Below are positions 1 to 4,667 of a stretch of DNA of 6,287 nucleotides, piece after piece. The translations under genes were made by a program, and so were the position numbers. Numbering within the stretch: position 1 is the stretch's first letter; each line of letters begins with the position of its first letter. Below the pieces are notes generated by a model. That model worked only from the letters and a program-made list of their open reading frames with translations, did no database searches and was not told the origin of the DNA. Source of the stretch: Thermogutta sp. (GTDB lineage: Bacteria > Planctomycetota > Planctomycetia > Pirellulales > Thermoguttaceae); contig JAAZNR010000036.1 in NCBI GenBank assembly GCA_012798155.1, positions 1-6,287 on the forward strand, given 5' to 3'.

Positions 1-117
1 AATGGAATCCAGGCGGCGGAGAAACTCCCGGCGAGCGTCCTCCGGCAACGCGCCGTCGACCAGCAAATCAGCCAACTCCTGCGACCATTGCGTCGAAATC
101 TCTTCCGGCCGATTCAT
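1..117 (-). CDS. N-terminal fragment of a probable FecR/anti-sigma-type partner of the ECF sigma factor
   Basis: This is the first 39 codons of a gene that continues beyond the left edge. It starts at an ATG read leftward from position 117, with a weak AAGG ribosome binding site at 130-127, nine bases upstream. The visible residues begin MNRPEEISTQWSQ and continue with an acidic, helical stretch (ELADLLVDGALPEDARREF, residues 14-32). This resembles the opening helix of FecR-domain and anti-sigma proteins, which often carry a 'LxDGxLxxxxxxxFxxxL' pattern. Known context: in Planctomycetota a FecR- or LamG-type membrane protein commonly follows an ECF sigma gene. Here the fragment lies 142 bp downstream of one, on the same strand, so an operon is likely. 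No membrane segment or FecR core is visible in the fragment, so the family assignment is an inference from the opening motif and the neighbour. Confidence 0.55.
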   Translation of the reverse strand, partial: MNRPEEISTQWSQELADLLVDGALPEDARREFLRRLDSI

Positions 118-259
118 GGTTACCAGCCTTGAACTATCACCCAGTTGGTCGAACGTGCAAACCCCGGACTCGGACTGTCCGATATCCCAAAATGTTTTTC
201 ACGTCCGCGATCCCGTCCTACGTCAAAACCGTGCCGCCCGCCGGCCGGTCTCCGTGGTT

Positions 260-853
260 TCACGAGGAATCCCGTGAGCGTCTCGCCGCGGCGGGGGATC
301 CGATTCGAGCCTCCATTTCGCCTCGCAGTCGATTCCGGGCGCGATGCAGCCTCGCTTGAGCGGCGGAGAAGCTGATCCCCAGCCGTTCCGCGATTTCCTC
401 GTACGAGAGGTCTTCCGCGTATTTCATGAGGAGAACCTCCGCATCCCGCGACGGCAAACGGGCCAGGGCCTCGCGAACCAACCTCATCCGTTCCCCGCGT
501 AGCAGCCATTCCAAGGGGTCTCCGGGCGCCCCCGCGGAATCGTCCCTGCTTTGCCGGTAGCGTTCCAGCAGCTTTCGCCGCCGGCCCTGACGCCGCCGAT
601 AGAGGAGCGATTGCAACACCGCCAGGCGATACAGCCACTGCGCCACCTTTGTCGGGTCTTGGATGGGTGCTTTTTGACGGACCGCCTGGAGCGCCACCTC
701 CTGCATCACCTCTTCGACGGCTTGCGGTTCCCCCACGCGCGCAAACACCACCGCCCTCAGCCAGCGGGCATGCTTGCGGAGTTCCGCGTCCCAATCGATT
801 TCAACGGCCTCGGGCGTCCGCAGCACCTGGTCATTATTCCCAAAGTCGAGCAT
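260..853 (-). CDS. ECF-type RNA polymerase sigma factor (sigma-70 family)
   Basis: This 197-residue protein should direct RNA polymerase core enzyme to a specific promoter set. Sigma region 2 spans about residues 27-100: a helix ending in 'AVEEVMQEVALQAV' (45-58), then 'VAQWLYRLAVLQSLLYRRR' (70-88), which matches the region 2.3/2.4 layout of ECF factors, followed by a very basic stretch (RRRQGRRRK, 86-94). Region 4 spans about 124-178, with 'ALARLPSRDAEVLLMKY' and the helix-turn-helix 'LSYEEIAERLGISFSAAQARLHRARNRL' (149-176, shown in part by these residues), which reads the -35 element. The length is normal for ECF factors and no extra C-terminal domain is present. The ATG at 853 has an AGGA ribosome binding site at 864-861, seven bases upstream. 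A likely FecR/anti-sigma-type gene follows. No clear promoter was recognised upstream. A 224-residue ORF in another frame of this strand is a GC-driven shadow. Confidence 0.93.
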   Translation of the reverse strand: MLDFGNNDQVLRTPEAVEIDWDAELRKHARWLRAVVFARVGEPQAVEEVMQEVALQAVRQKAPIQDPTKVAQWLYRLAVLQSLLYRRRQGRRRKLLERYRQSRDDSAGAPGDPLEWLLRGERMRLVREALARLPSRDAEVLLMKYAEDLSYEEIAERLGISFSAAQARLHRARNRLRGEMEARIGSPAAARRSRDSS

Positions 854-960
854 TCGACCGTCCTATCGATTCGTTACCGCGTGTCAGCGGTCTGTTGTGA
901 CCGCCCGCCGGTTTTTCGCCCATCGGCGTGCCAAATTCAAGTCCGGCCGGATAAGATTCA

Positions 961-980
961 TCATGATTTCACGGAAATGA
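961..980. promoter_or_regulatory. Imperfect inverted repeat upstream of the ECF sigma gene (possible operator)
   Basis: ATTTC at 966-970 and GAAAT at 974-978 are perfect arms around ACG. They extend outward to TCAT and GA with one extra G on the left side. The dyad lies about 110 bp upstream of the ECF start codon, inside the most AT-rich part of the gap. The symmetry is visible directly; that it binds a regulator is a guess. Confidence 0.25.
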
Positions 981-1153
981 TCCCGGGGAACGGAGGCTCG
1001 GCGTCCAAAGCCGGCACCGGACTTCGTTGATAGATCGGTATGGGGGGGTATCCTGCTTCTTGGGTGGGGTCTCGGGGGATGTGTTCGGCAAGGTTAACCT
1101 ATGGCTCGCGGAGTTTGTAGTCGCTCTAACATTCCCAGCCGCGGGGTTTCTGT

Positions 1154-1183
1154 TTGACAGGGCAATTTGTGCGAATTTATACT
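1154..1183 (+). promoter_or_regulatory. Near-consensus sigma-70 promoter for the coiled-coil operon
   Basis: A perfect -35 box TTGACA (1154-1159) is separated by 18 bp from a -10 box TATACT (1178-1183), which matches TATAAT at five of six positions. The boxes stand in an AT-rich patch (1161-1183) within GC-rich DNA. Transcription would start near 1190 and leave a leader of roughly 160 nt before the ATG at 1353. This points to housekeeping-sigma expression rather than control by the divergent ECF factor. Confidence 0.75.
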
Positions 1184-1322
1184 AGGGCCATACGCCGGTC
1201 AGTGTCGCCTGGATCGAGGCTCGCCTTCAGCAGCGTCCCTGGCCGGCGGGTAGAGGAGTTCGGTGAGTAGAGGAATGGTGAAGCGATAACGTTCGCCGCG
1301 CGGGCGCGATGTCGAGGGGACC

Positions 1323-1352
1323 GGTCGTCTTTTCCCAAGAGAAGGTCGTCTT
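1323..1352 (+). promoter_or_regulatory. Ribosome binding site of the coiled-coil gene inside a direct repeat and a small hairpin
   Basis: The ribosome site GAGAAGG (1339-1345) lies seven bases before the ATG at 1353. CTTTTC at 1329-1334 can pair with GAGAAG at 1339-1344, with one G-U pair, around a four-base CCAA loop, so the site can be covered in the RNA. The 9-bp repeat GGTCGTCTT brackets this hairpin (1323-1331 and 1344-1352, period 21) and its second copy touches the start codon. The pairing is visible on paper; a regulatory effect is not shown. Confidence 0.4.
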
Positions 1353-2222
1353 ATGAACCTGGTCGGGAAGATCTTCGTGGTGCTCATTTTCGTGATGAGC
1401 CTGGTGTTTATGTCCTTCGCCATCATGGTGTACTCGGCCCACATCAATTGGCGAGAGGTCGTGGAAAACAGCACCGCGACGCCGGACAAGCCGTTGGGCT
1501 TGAAGTTGCAGGTGCAGAACGCTCGCCAGGACAACGAGCGGCTCAAGGCCGAGCTGGACGAGCTGACCAAACGTCTGGATTCGGAAATCGCCGCCAAGCG
1601 TGCCCAGTTGGCGCAACTGGAAACCGAACGCGACGATCTGAAGCGTGAATTGGATCAGCGGATGCAGGAATTGACGGCGCTGACCCAACAAGAGCGTGAG
1701 GCCGTGGCCGCCATGCAGGCCGCGCATCAGACCCTCGCCGCGCGGACCAACGAGGTCAACACGCTGCGGACCGATGTGCAGCAGGCCCAGAAAGATCGCC
1801 ACGAGAGCCTGATTCGGTTGGTGAGTCGCACGGATGAACTGCATCAGACCGCGAATGAATTGCGGACCCTCAAGGACCAATCCACGGTGCTGGCGCAGGA
1901 CTTGGCCAAGGCCCGGGAAGTCCTGGCGAAGTTCAACTTGAAGGCCGACCCTGGCGCCTACCAAGATCAGCCGCCGCAGGTGGAAGGCGTGGTCCTGGCC
2001 GCACCCGGCAACAATTTGGTCGAGATCTCGCTCGGCTCGGATGACGGCCTGGCCAAAGGACACCGCCTGGAGGTCTTCCGCTTGGCGGGCGGCGAAGGCA
2101 AGTATCTCGGTCGCGTGGAAGTGGTTCGTGCCGAACCCAGTCGCGCCGTTTGCCAGATCATTCCGGAGTACAACCGCGGCCCCATTCAGCAAGGAGATCG
2201 CGTTGCAAGCCAACTTGAGTAG
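1353..2222 (+). CDS. Membrane-anchored coiled-coil protein with a beta-rich C-terminal domain, function unknown
   Basis: I do not recognise a named family for this 289-residue protein. Residues 5-28 (GKIFVVLIFVMSLVFMSFAI and following) form one hydrophobic segment after a short N-terminus, so it is probably a signal anchor with the rest outside the cytoplasmic membrane. Residues about 50-195 form a long, charged, Ala/Leu/Gln/Glu-rich coiled coil without prolines (for example NERLKAELDELTKRLDSEIA, 61-80). Residues about 208-289 form a compact beta-type domain with the pattern 'VEISLGSDDGLAKGHRLEVFR' spread over 223-243, then YLGRVEVV (251-258) and ending GDRVAS (281-286). The anchor, coiled coil and beta-domain plan recalls MreC, but no diagnostic MreC motif is visible. 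A strong promoter lies upstream, and the ATG has a good ribosome site at 1339-1345. The gene overlaps the next one by 20 bp, which supports an operon and possibly a physical partnership. Confidence 0.85.
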   Translation: MNLVGKIFVVLIFVMSLVFMSFAIMVYSAHINWREVVENSTATPDKPLGLKLQVQNARQDNERLKAELDELTKRLDSEIAAKRAQLAQLETERDDLKRELDQRMQELTALTQQEREAVAAMQAAHQTLAARTNEVNTLRTDVQQAQKDRHESLIRLVSRTDELHQTANELRTLKDQSTVLAQDLAKAREVLAKFNLKADPGAYQDQPPQVEGVVLAAPGNNLVEISLGSDDGLAKGHRLEVFRLAGGEGKYLGRVEVVRAEPSRAVCQIIPEYNRGPIQQGDRVASQLE

Positions 2223-2484
2223 TCCTCAACAGTACCGGCCGCCGCAGGCCGACATCTATACGGTCCTGTTGGCGATTGCTTTGGCGGCGGTCATCATCGG
2301 CTGCGTCTTCCTATATTTGGAGGTAGCGGATTACGGCAGCCCGCCCTATCCGGAAGGCGGCGTGACGGTTCAGGCCGATTGCGGGACGGAATCGCTCCTG
2401 GTCCGATCGGGTCTTCGGCGGCCTTGCCCGGAAGCCGATTACGCCGCTTGCTTCCGGGGATCGCAGGAGCCGTTTGCGCTGTAA
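2203..2484 (+). CDS. Small single-span membrane protein, coupled to the upstream coiled-coil gene
   Basis: This 93-residue ORF has no ATG near its likely start. I chose TTG at 2203 because a strong ribosome site, AAGGAG (2191-2196), lies six bases before it, inside the end of the upstream gene. A second TTG at 2215 overlaps the upstream stop and is the alternative. A Pro/Gln-rich cytoplasmic-type N-terminus (SSPQQYRPPQADIYT, residues 6-20) is followed by one hydrophobic segment (VLLAIALAAVIIGCVFLYLE, 21-40) and then EVADYGSPPYP. Small proteins of this layout are familiar to me from planctomycete genomes, but I know no function. The last 45 residues are Arg/Cys/Pro-rich and less typical. A 9-bp-arm hairpin lies in their coding DNA, so the natural C-terminus may have been extended by repeat DNA. 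The overlap suggests coupled translation with the coiled-coil protein. Confidence 0.7.
   Translation: MQANLSSPQQYRPPQADIYTVLLAIALAAVIIGCVFLYLEVADYGSPPYPEGGVTVQADCGTESLLVRSGLRRPCPEADYAACFRGSQEPFAL
2427..2458. repeat. Hairpin-forming inverted repeat in the tail of the small membrane protein gene
   Basis: CCCGGAAGC (2427-2435) and GCTTCCGGG (2450-2458) are perfect 9-bp arms around a 14-base loop, just before the stop codon at 2482-2484. No T-run follows, so it is not a standard intrinsic terminator. It may be a processing or 3'-end stabilising hairpin, or the edge of a repeat element that continues into the gap. Confidence 0.55.
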
Positions 2485-2568
2485 CGCCGTTGGCGGCAGG
2501 CGGGGCCGGCGGACGTCCGCGATTGGGCAAAAAAGACGCGATAGCGAGAGCGTCTCGTGGCGAGGCGC

Positions 2569-2612
2569 TGCGTCGTGTCCGTGCCGTGAGGTGACACCTT
2601 GCGTCGTGTCCG
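2569..2612. repeat. 13-bp direct repeat TGCGTCGTGTCCG
   Basis: Two identical copies lie at 2569-2581 and 2600-2612, 31 bp apart start to start. The second copy leads into a GC-rich inverted repeat (GTCGTG at 2603-2608 against CACGAC at 2621-2626, approximately). They look like parts of a small intergenic repeat element rather than of a gene. Confidence 0.6.
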
Positions 2613-2654
2613 GCCCTCGGCCACGACGGAGCGTGGTCTGCACCGCGCCGCCGA

Positions 2655-2700
2655 CGGCCGGGTGGCCGGGGTCGAAGCGGAGCGTAGCCCCCAGTCGCCC
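2655..2700. repeat. GC-rich 'GGGGTCGAAGCGGAGCG' intergenic repeat-like element
   Basis: The stretch reads GGGTGGCCGGGGTCGAAGCG and continues with GAGCGTAGCCCCCAG. A GGGGTC left side and a GCCCCC right side surround an alternating GAAGCG/GAGCG core, which gives an imperfect hairpin. From memory, similar stretches recur between genes in several planctomycete genomes. Only one copy is visible here, so its multicopy nature is an inference. Confidence 0.4.
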
Positions 2701-2881
2701 CGCAACCCCATTTCAGCCGCTCCCGTTCTGACTCTTTCCCTTGACGGCACGCCGGATTAGAATACGCAGCAGCTTAGAATCCGTTTTCGGATGACGGCCG
2801 AAGCGATTGGGACCGCTGAATCCCTGGCGATGCCGAATCGGGCGGTGTCCGCGGGCTACGGCCCCGGGCCGGCCCTCTCAA

Positions 2882-2919
2882 AAGTTTGCGGCACCTTGTG
2901 AAGTTTACGGCACGTTGTG
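2882..2919. repeat. Two adjacent 19-bp tandem repeats in the PmoA-like gene leader
   Basis: AAGTTTGCGGCACCTTGTG (2882-2900) is followed without a gap by AAGTTTACGGCACGTTGTG (2901-2919); 17 of 19 bases are identical. They lie about 60-95 bp before the start codon at 2978 and run directly into a second repeat type. This arrangement suits side-by-side protein binding sites, but it could also be slippage. Confidence 0.7.
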
Positions 2920-2956
2920 ACTTCAAGAACTTTGCACGTGCGACTTCAAGAACTTT
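2920..2956. repeat. Two 14-bp direct repeats ACTTCAAGAACTTT next to the PmoA-like gene start
   Basis: Identical copies lie at 2920-2933 and 2943-2956, with a period of 23 bp, or about two helix turns. Each holds a small dyad, TTC-AA-GAA, and between them lies the perfect palindrome GCACGTGC (2934-2941, approximately). The second copy ends ten bases before the ribosome site GAGGG (2966-2970). The spacing fits an operator or a leader RNA element; no function is shown. Confidence 0.7.
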
Positions 2957-2977
2957 CCGTGAAGCGAGGGTTCCACG

Positions 2978-3964
2978 ATGAGCAGGTATTTGGGAACGGG
3001 TTTCGATGTCGTCGGCCGCCTTTGGGTTATCCTGGGCGCTTGGTCCTGCGTACTCCTGGCGGCCTCTGGGGCTGCGGCGGCGGAAGGTGCGACGGGAAAC
3101 GCCGCTCTGCACGTGCAAACCGGGGACGAGGTCTGTTCGATCACATGGAACGGCAAGACGCTGATGCGTTACCGCAAGGCGGTGGGCGTGCCCAAGGCGT
3201 ATGTGGCTGAGCTTGCTCCGCCTTCCGGCCGCAATATCTTGCGGGATTCGCCCGTGGATCACAAACACCACCACGGCCTGATGTTCGCCCTCGGCGTGGA
3301 CGGCGTGGTTTATTGGGAGGAGTTCGCGGGTTCGGGGCGACAGGTTGAGGCCGGCGATTTCCAGGCATCTGCGGCCGCGGACGCCGATGCCGCCACGGCC
3401 TCGTTGACGCACACTTTGAACTGGGTAACGTCGGAGGGCAAGCCGCAACTCATCGAGCGACGCCGCCTGCGGTTGCGGTATTCGCCGCAAGTTCCCCAAG
3501 CCGTCCTGCTGCTATGGCGGTCCGAACTCAGCCCGGCCGATGGTACGGAATCCGTCCGGCTCTGGGGTCGGGACTATTTCGGCCTGGGCATCCGTTTTTT
3601 GGCGGCCATGGACGGAGGGAATGATTTCCGCAATGCGGCCGGCGGACGGGGAGTGGAAGGCACCAACAAGGCATCCGCCGAATGGTGCGCTTATACCGCT
3701 GAACTCGACGGCAAGCCCGTCACCACGGTCCTGTACGACATGCCGGGGAATCCGCGAGCACCGGCCAAGTGGTTCACCATGACCCAAGGCTTCACGTATA
3801 TCTCCGCCACGCTGGGTTTGGCGGAAGAGCCTTTGACGCTCACGGCGGAACAGGCTCCCTTACTGCTGCAATATGGGGTGGTCGTGTTCGACGGCGCGGC
3901 GAGCGACGCCGAAATCCAGGCCGCCTACGAGGAATTGAAGAAGATGGCGAAAGAGACCCCGTGA
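2978..3964 (+). CDS. Secreted PmoA-like (DUF6807) family protein
   Basis: This 328-residue protein has a basic N-terminus, a hydrophobic segment (about 14-29) and an Ala-rich end (SGAAAAEG, 30-37), which is a signal peptide probably cut near residue 35, so it should act outside the cytoplasm. The mature part carries the hallmark of the 'methane oxygenase PmoA' family annotation: SPVDHKHHHGLMFALGVDGV (91-110) followed by YWEEF (112-116), with a His-rich cluster at 95-99. Other family-like stretches are YFGLGIRF (200-207), AEWCAYTAELDGKPVTTVLY (234-253) and MPGNPRAPAKWF (255-266). Despite the family name there is no sign of methane oxidation here; such proteins are abundant in planctomycetes and are often placed near carbohydrate metabolism. 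The ATG has a GAGGG ribosome site at 2966-2970, seven bases upstream. The gene stands alone behind a repeat-bearing leader. The biochemical role is unknown. Confidence 0.85.
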   Translation: MSRYLGTGFDVVGRLWVILGAWSCVLLAASGAAAAEGATGNAALHVQTGDEVCSITWNGKTLMRYRKAVGVPKAYVAELAPPSGRNILRDSPVDHKHHHGLMFALGVDGVVYWEEFAGSGRQVEAGDFQASAAADADAATASLTHTLNWVTSEGKPQLIERRRLRLRYSPQVPQAVLLLWRSELSPADGTESVRLWGRDYFGLGIRFLAAMDGGNDFRNAAGGRGVEGTNKASAEWCAYTAELDGKPVTTVLYDMPGNPRAPAKWFTMTQGFTYISATLGLAEEPLTLTAEQAPLLLQYGVVVFDGAASDAEIQAAYEELKKMAKETP

Positions 3965-4015
3965 TCGCGGGCACGATTGTCGCAAGGCCGTGGGTGACGA
4001 CCGCGCACCGCCCAC

Positions 4016-4044
4016 TTGCGTCCGAGCGAGCAAACTCGCATATT
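4016..4044 (+). promoter_or_regulatory. Possible promoter for the STAS gene
   Basis: A -35-like TTGCGT (4016-4021) and a -10-like CATATT (4039-4044) are separated by 17 bp. The matches to consensus are only three and four of six. The spacer holds a 5-bp hairpin, GCGAG/CTCGC (4026-4030 and 4035-4039). This is the best candidate in the 214-bp gap, but it is weak. Confidence 0.3.
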
Positions 4045-4125
4045 GGAGGAACAATCGGCGGGGCGAGTCCGCGGCGGTTCGTTGCCGTGGCACGCGGAAA
4101 AGAGTCACGAGCCGTCCGCTGCTCC

Positions 4126-4141
4126 AGAGGGTAGGCCCTCT
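4126..4141 (+). other. Hairpin in the leader of the STAS gene
   Basis: AGAGGG (4126-4131) and CCCTCT (4136-4141) are perfect 6-bp arms around a TAGG loop, 37 bases before the ATG at 4179. No T-run follows, so it is a poor intrinsic terminator. It could mark the 3' end of the PmoA-like transcript or structure the leader of the STAS mRNA. Confidence 0.4.
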
Positions 4142-4178
4142 CGTCTGCACGAGTCCATTCGCTTGAATGAGGCAAACG

Positions 4179-4559
4179 ATGTCCCAGAATCTAGCTAAGA
4201 AACCGCTTCCGGAATTTCGACACTTGGACGTGTACGAAGTCGATGACGTGACGGTGGTCCACTTCAAGGACCAGAGGATTCTCGAGGACTTGGCCATCCA
4301 GGAACTGGGGCAGGAGCTGTTTTATCTGGTCGACGTGGAGCAACGAAAGAAGCTGCTGCTCAACTTCGCCAACGTGAACTTCCTCTCCAGCGGGGCATTG
4401 GGAAAACTCAACTCCCTCGAAAAGAAAATCCGCAATCTGGGAGGAGTGGTGAAACTGTGCAGCATCCAGCCGACCATCTACAAGGTCTTTGAAATCACCC
4501 GCTTCAACACGATCTTCGAGATATTCAAGTCCGAAGCGGACGCCCTGGCCTCGTTCTGA
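4179..4559 (+). CDS. STAS-domain anti-sigma factor antagonist (SpoIIAA/RsbV-like)
   Basis: This 126-residue cytoplasmic protein is one STAS domain. In the family, the unphosphorylated form binds an anti-sigma kinase and frees a sigma factor (or another target), and phosphorylation of a conserved serine switches it off. Visible motifs: VDDVTVVHFKDQRIL (21-35) for the first strands, KKLLLNFANVNFLSSGALGK (57-76) with the serine pair S70/S71 at the usual phosphoacceptor position, then GGVVKLCSIQPTIYKVFEIT (88-107) and the ending EADALASF. The Asp that often precedes the serine is Leu here, as I recall for planctomycete members. I chose the ATG at 4179 because TGAGG (4168-4172) lies six bases upstream; the in-frame ATG at 4167 lacks a ribosome site. 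No kinase or phosphatase partner gene is in the window. The ECF sigma factor at 260-853 is not an obvious target, as partner switches usually act on other sigma groups. Confidence 0.9.
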   Translation: MSQNLAKKPLPEFRHLDVYEVDDVTVVHFKDQRILEDLAIQELGQELFYLVDVEQRKKLLLNFANVNFLSSGALGKLNSLEKKIRNLGGVVKLCSIQPTIYKVFEITRFNTIFEIFKSEADALASF

Positions 4560-4599
4560 ACGCGATCGCGATCGAATCTGAGCGCGATCGAGATCGAAG
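4557..4599. repeat. 22-bp-period tandem repeat rich in CGATCG at the STAS gene stop
   Basis: TGAACGCGATCGCGATCGAA (4557-4576) is repeated as TGAGCGCGATCGAGATCGAA (4579-4598); 18 of 20 bases are identical. The first copy begins with the stop codon of the STAS gene. Several GATC sites are packed into 40 bases. It looks like a local duplication of the gene end. Confidence 0.6.
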
Positions 4600-4610
4600 C
4601 GGAGGGGATG

Positions 4611-4652
4611 CGTCGCCGCCGCGCTTCGTATCCAGGCCGCGGCGGCAAGACG
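4611..4652. terminator. Strong GC hairpin between convergent genes (possible two-way transcript end)
   Basis: GCCGCCGCG (4615-4623) and CGCGGCGGC (4638-4646) are perfect 9-bp arms around a 14-base loop. CGTC (4611-4614) and GACG (4649-4652) extend the stem after a two-base AA bulge. It lies about 50 bases after the STAS stop and 16 bases after the lipoprotein stop, which is the expected place for a shared 3' end. There is no T-run on either side, so it is not a textbook intrinsic terminator and may instead stabilise 3' ends. Confidence 0.5.
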
Positions 4653-4667
4653 CCGGGTCGAGACGGT

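Larger units (their letters stand above)
854..1352. other. Divergent intergenic region between the ECF sigma gene and the coiled-coil gene
   Basis: No convincing gene was seen in these 499 bases. The ECF-proximal part (about 940-980) is relatively AT-rich and holds an imperfect dyad at 961-980. A perfect 10-bp palindrome, AGGTTAACCT, lies at 1091-1100. A near-consensus rightward promoter lies at 1154-1183 and is listed separately. The remaining 160 or so bases form the leader of the coiled-coil gene, with two short direct repeats: GTAGAGGA at 1250-1257 and 1267-1274, and GGTCGTCTT at 1323-1331 and 1344-1352. A four-codon ATG reading frame at 1275-1289 has a purine run too close to its start to be a good ribosome site. 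Confidence 0.6.
2485..2977. other. Repeat-rich intergenic region before the PmoA-like gene
   Basis: No credible gene was seen in these 493 bases; the short ORFs across it are Arg/Pro-rich and have no ribosome sites. From left to right it holds a perfect 12-bp palindrome GCGGACGTCCGC (2509-2520), a hairpin CGAGA/TCTCG (2545-2549 and 2553-2557), a 13-bp direct repeat (2569-2581 and 2600-2612), a hairpin CCACG/CGTGG (2621-2625 and 2632-2636), and a planctomycete-style 'GGCCGGGGTCGAAGCGGAGC' stretch (about 2662-2695). A TTGACG box at 2741-2746 and two TAGAAT boxes (2758-2763 and 2775-2780) follow. Their spacings (11 and 28 bp) do not make a good promoter. The last 100 bases carry the tandem repeats listed separately. 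Confidence 0.6.

Noticed and set aside
120..794. A 224-residue ORF in another frame over the ECF sigma gene
   Set aside because: Arg/Gly/Pro-rich with no domain; the ECF frame has full sigma regions 2 and 4 and a ribosome site.
1275..1289. Four-codon ATG reading frame in the leader of the coiled-coil gene, considered as a regulatory upstream ORF
   Set aside because: The purine run AGAGGA abuts the ATG, which is too close for a ribosome site, and the peptide carries no signal.
1227..2213. A 328-residue ORF on the minus strand, opposite the coiled-coil gene
   Set aside because: It is rich in Leu, Gln, His and Gly, typical of the reverse of coiled-coil coding DNA. The plus-strand gene has a promoter, a ribosome site, a membrane anchor and a clear coiled coil.
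2741..2780. TTGACG with two TAGAAT boxes, considered as the promoter of the PmoA-like gene
   Set aside because: Spacers of 11 and 28 bp are far from the usual 16-18 bp, so no proper pair of boxes can be formed.
2882..2956. Repeats before the PmoA-like gene considered as a CRISPR array
   Set aside because: Only two copies of each unit, with no unique spacers of regular length and no cas gene.
2774..3499. A 241-residue ORF on the minus strand over the PmoA-like gene
   Set aside because: Arg-rich shadow without a signal or domain; the plus-strand gene carries family motifs, a signal peptide and a ribosome site.
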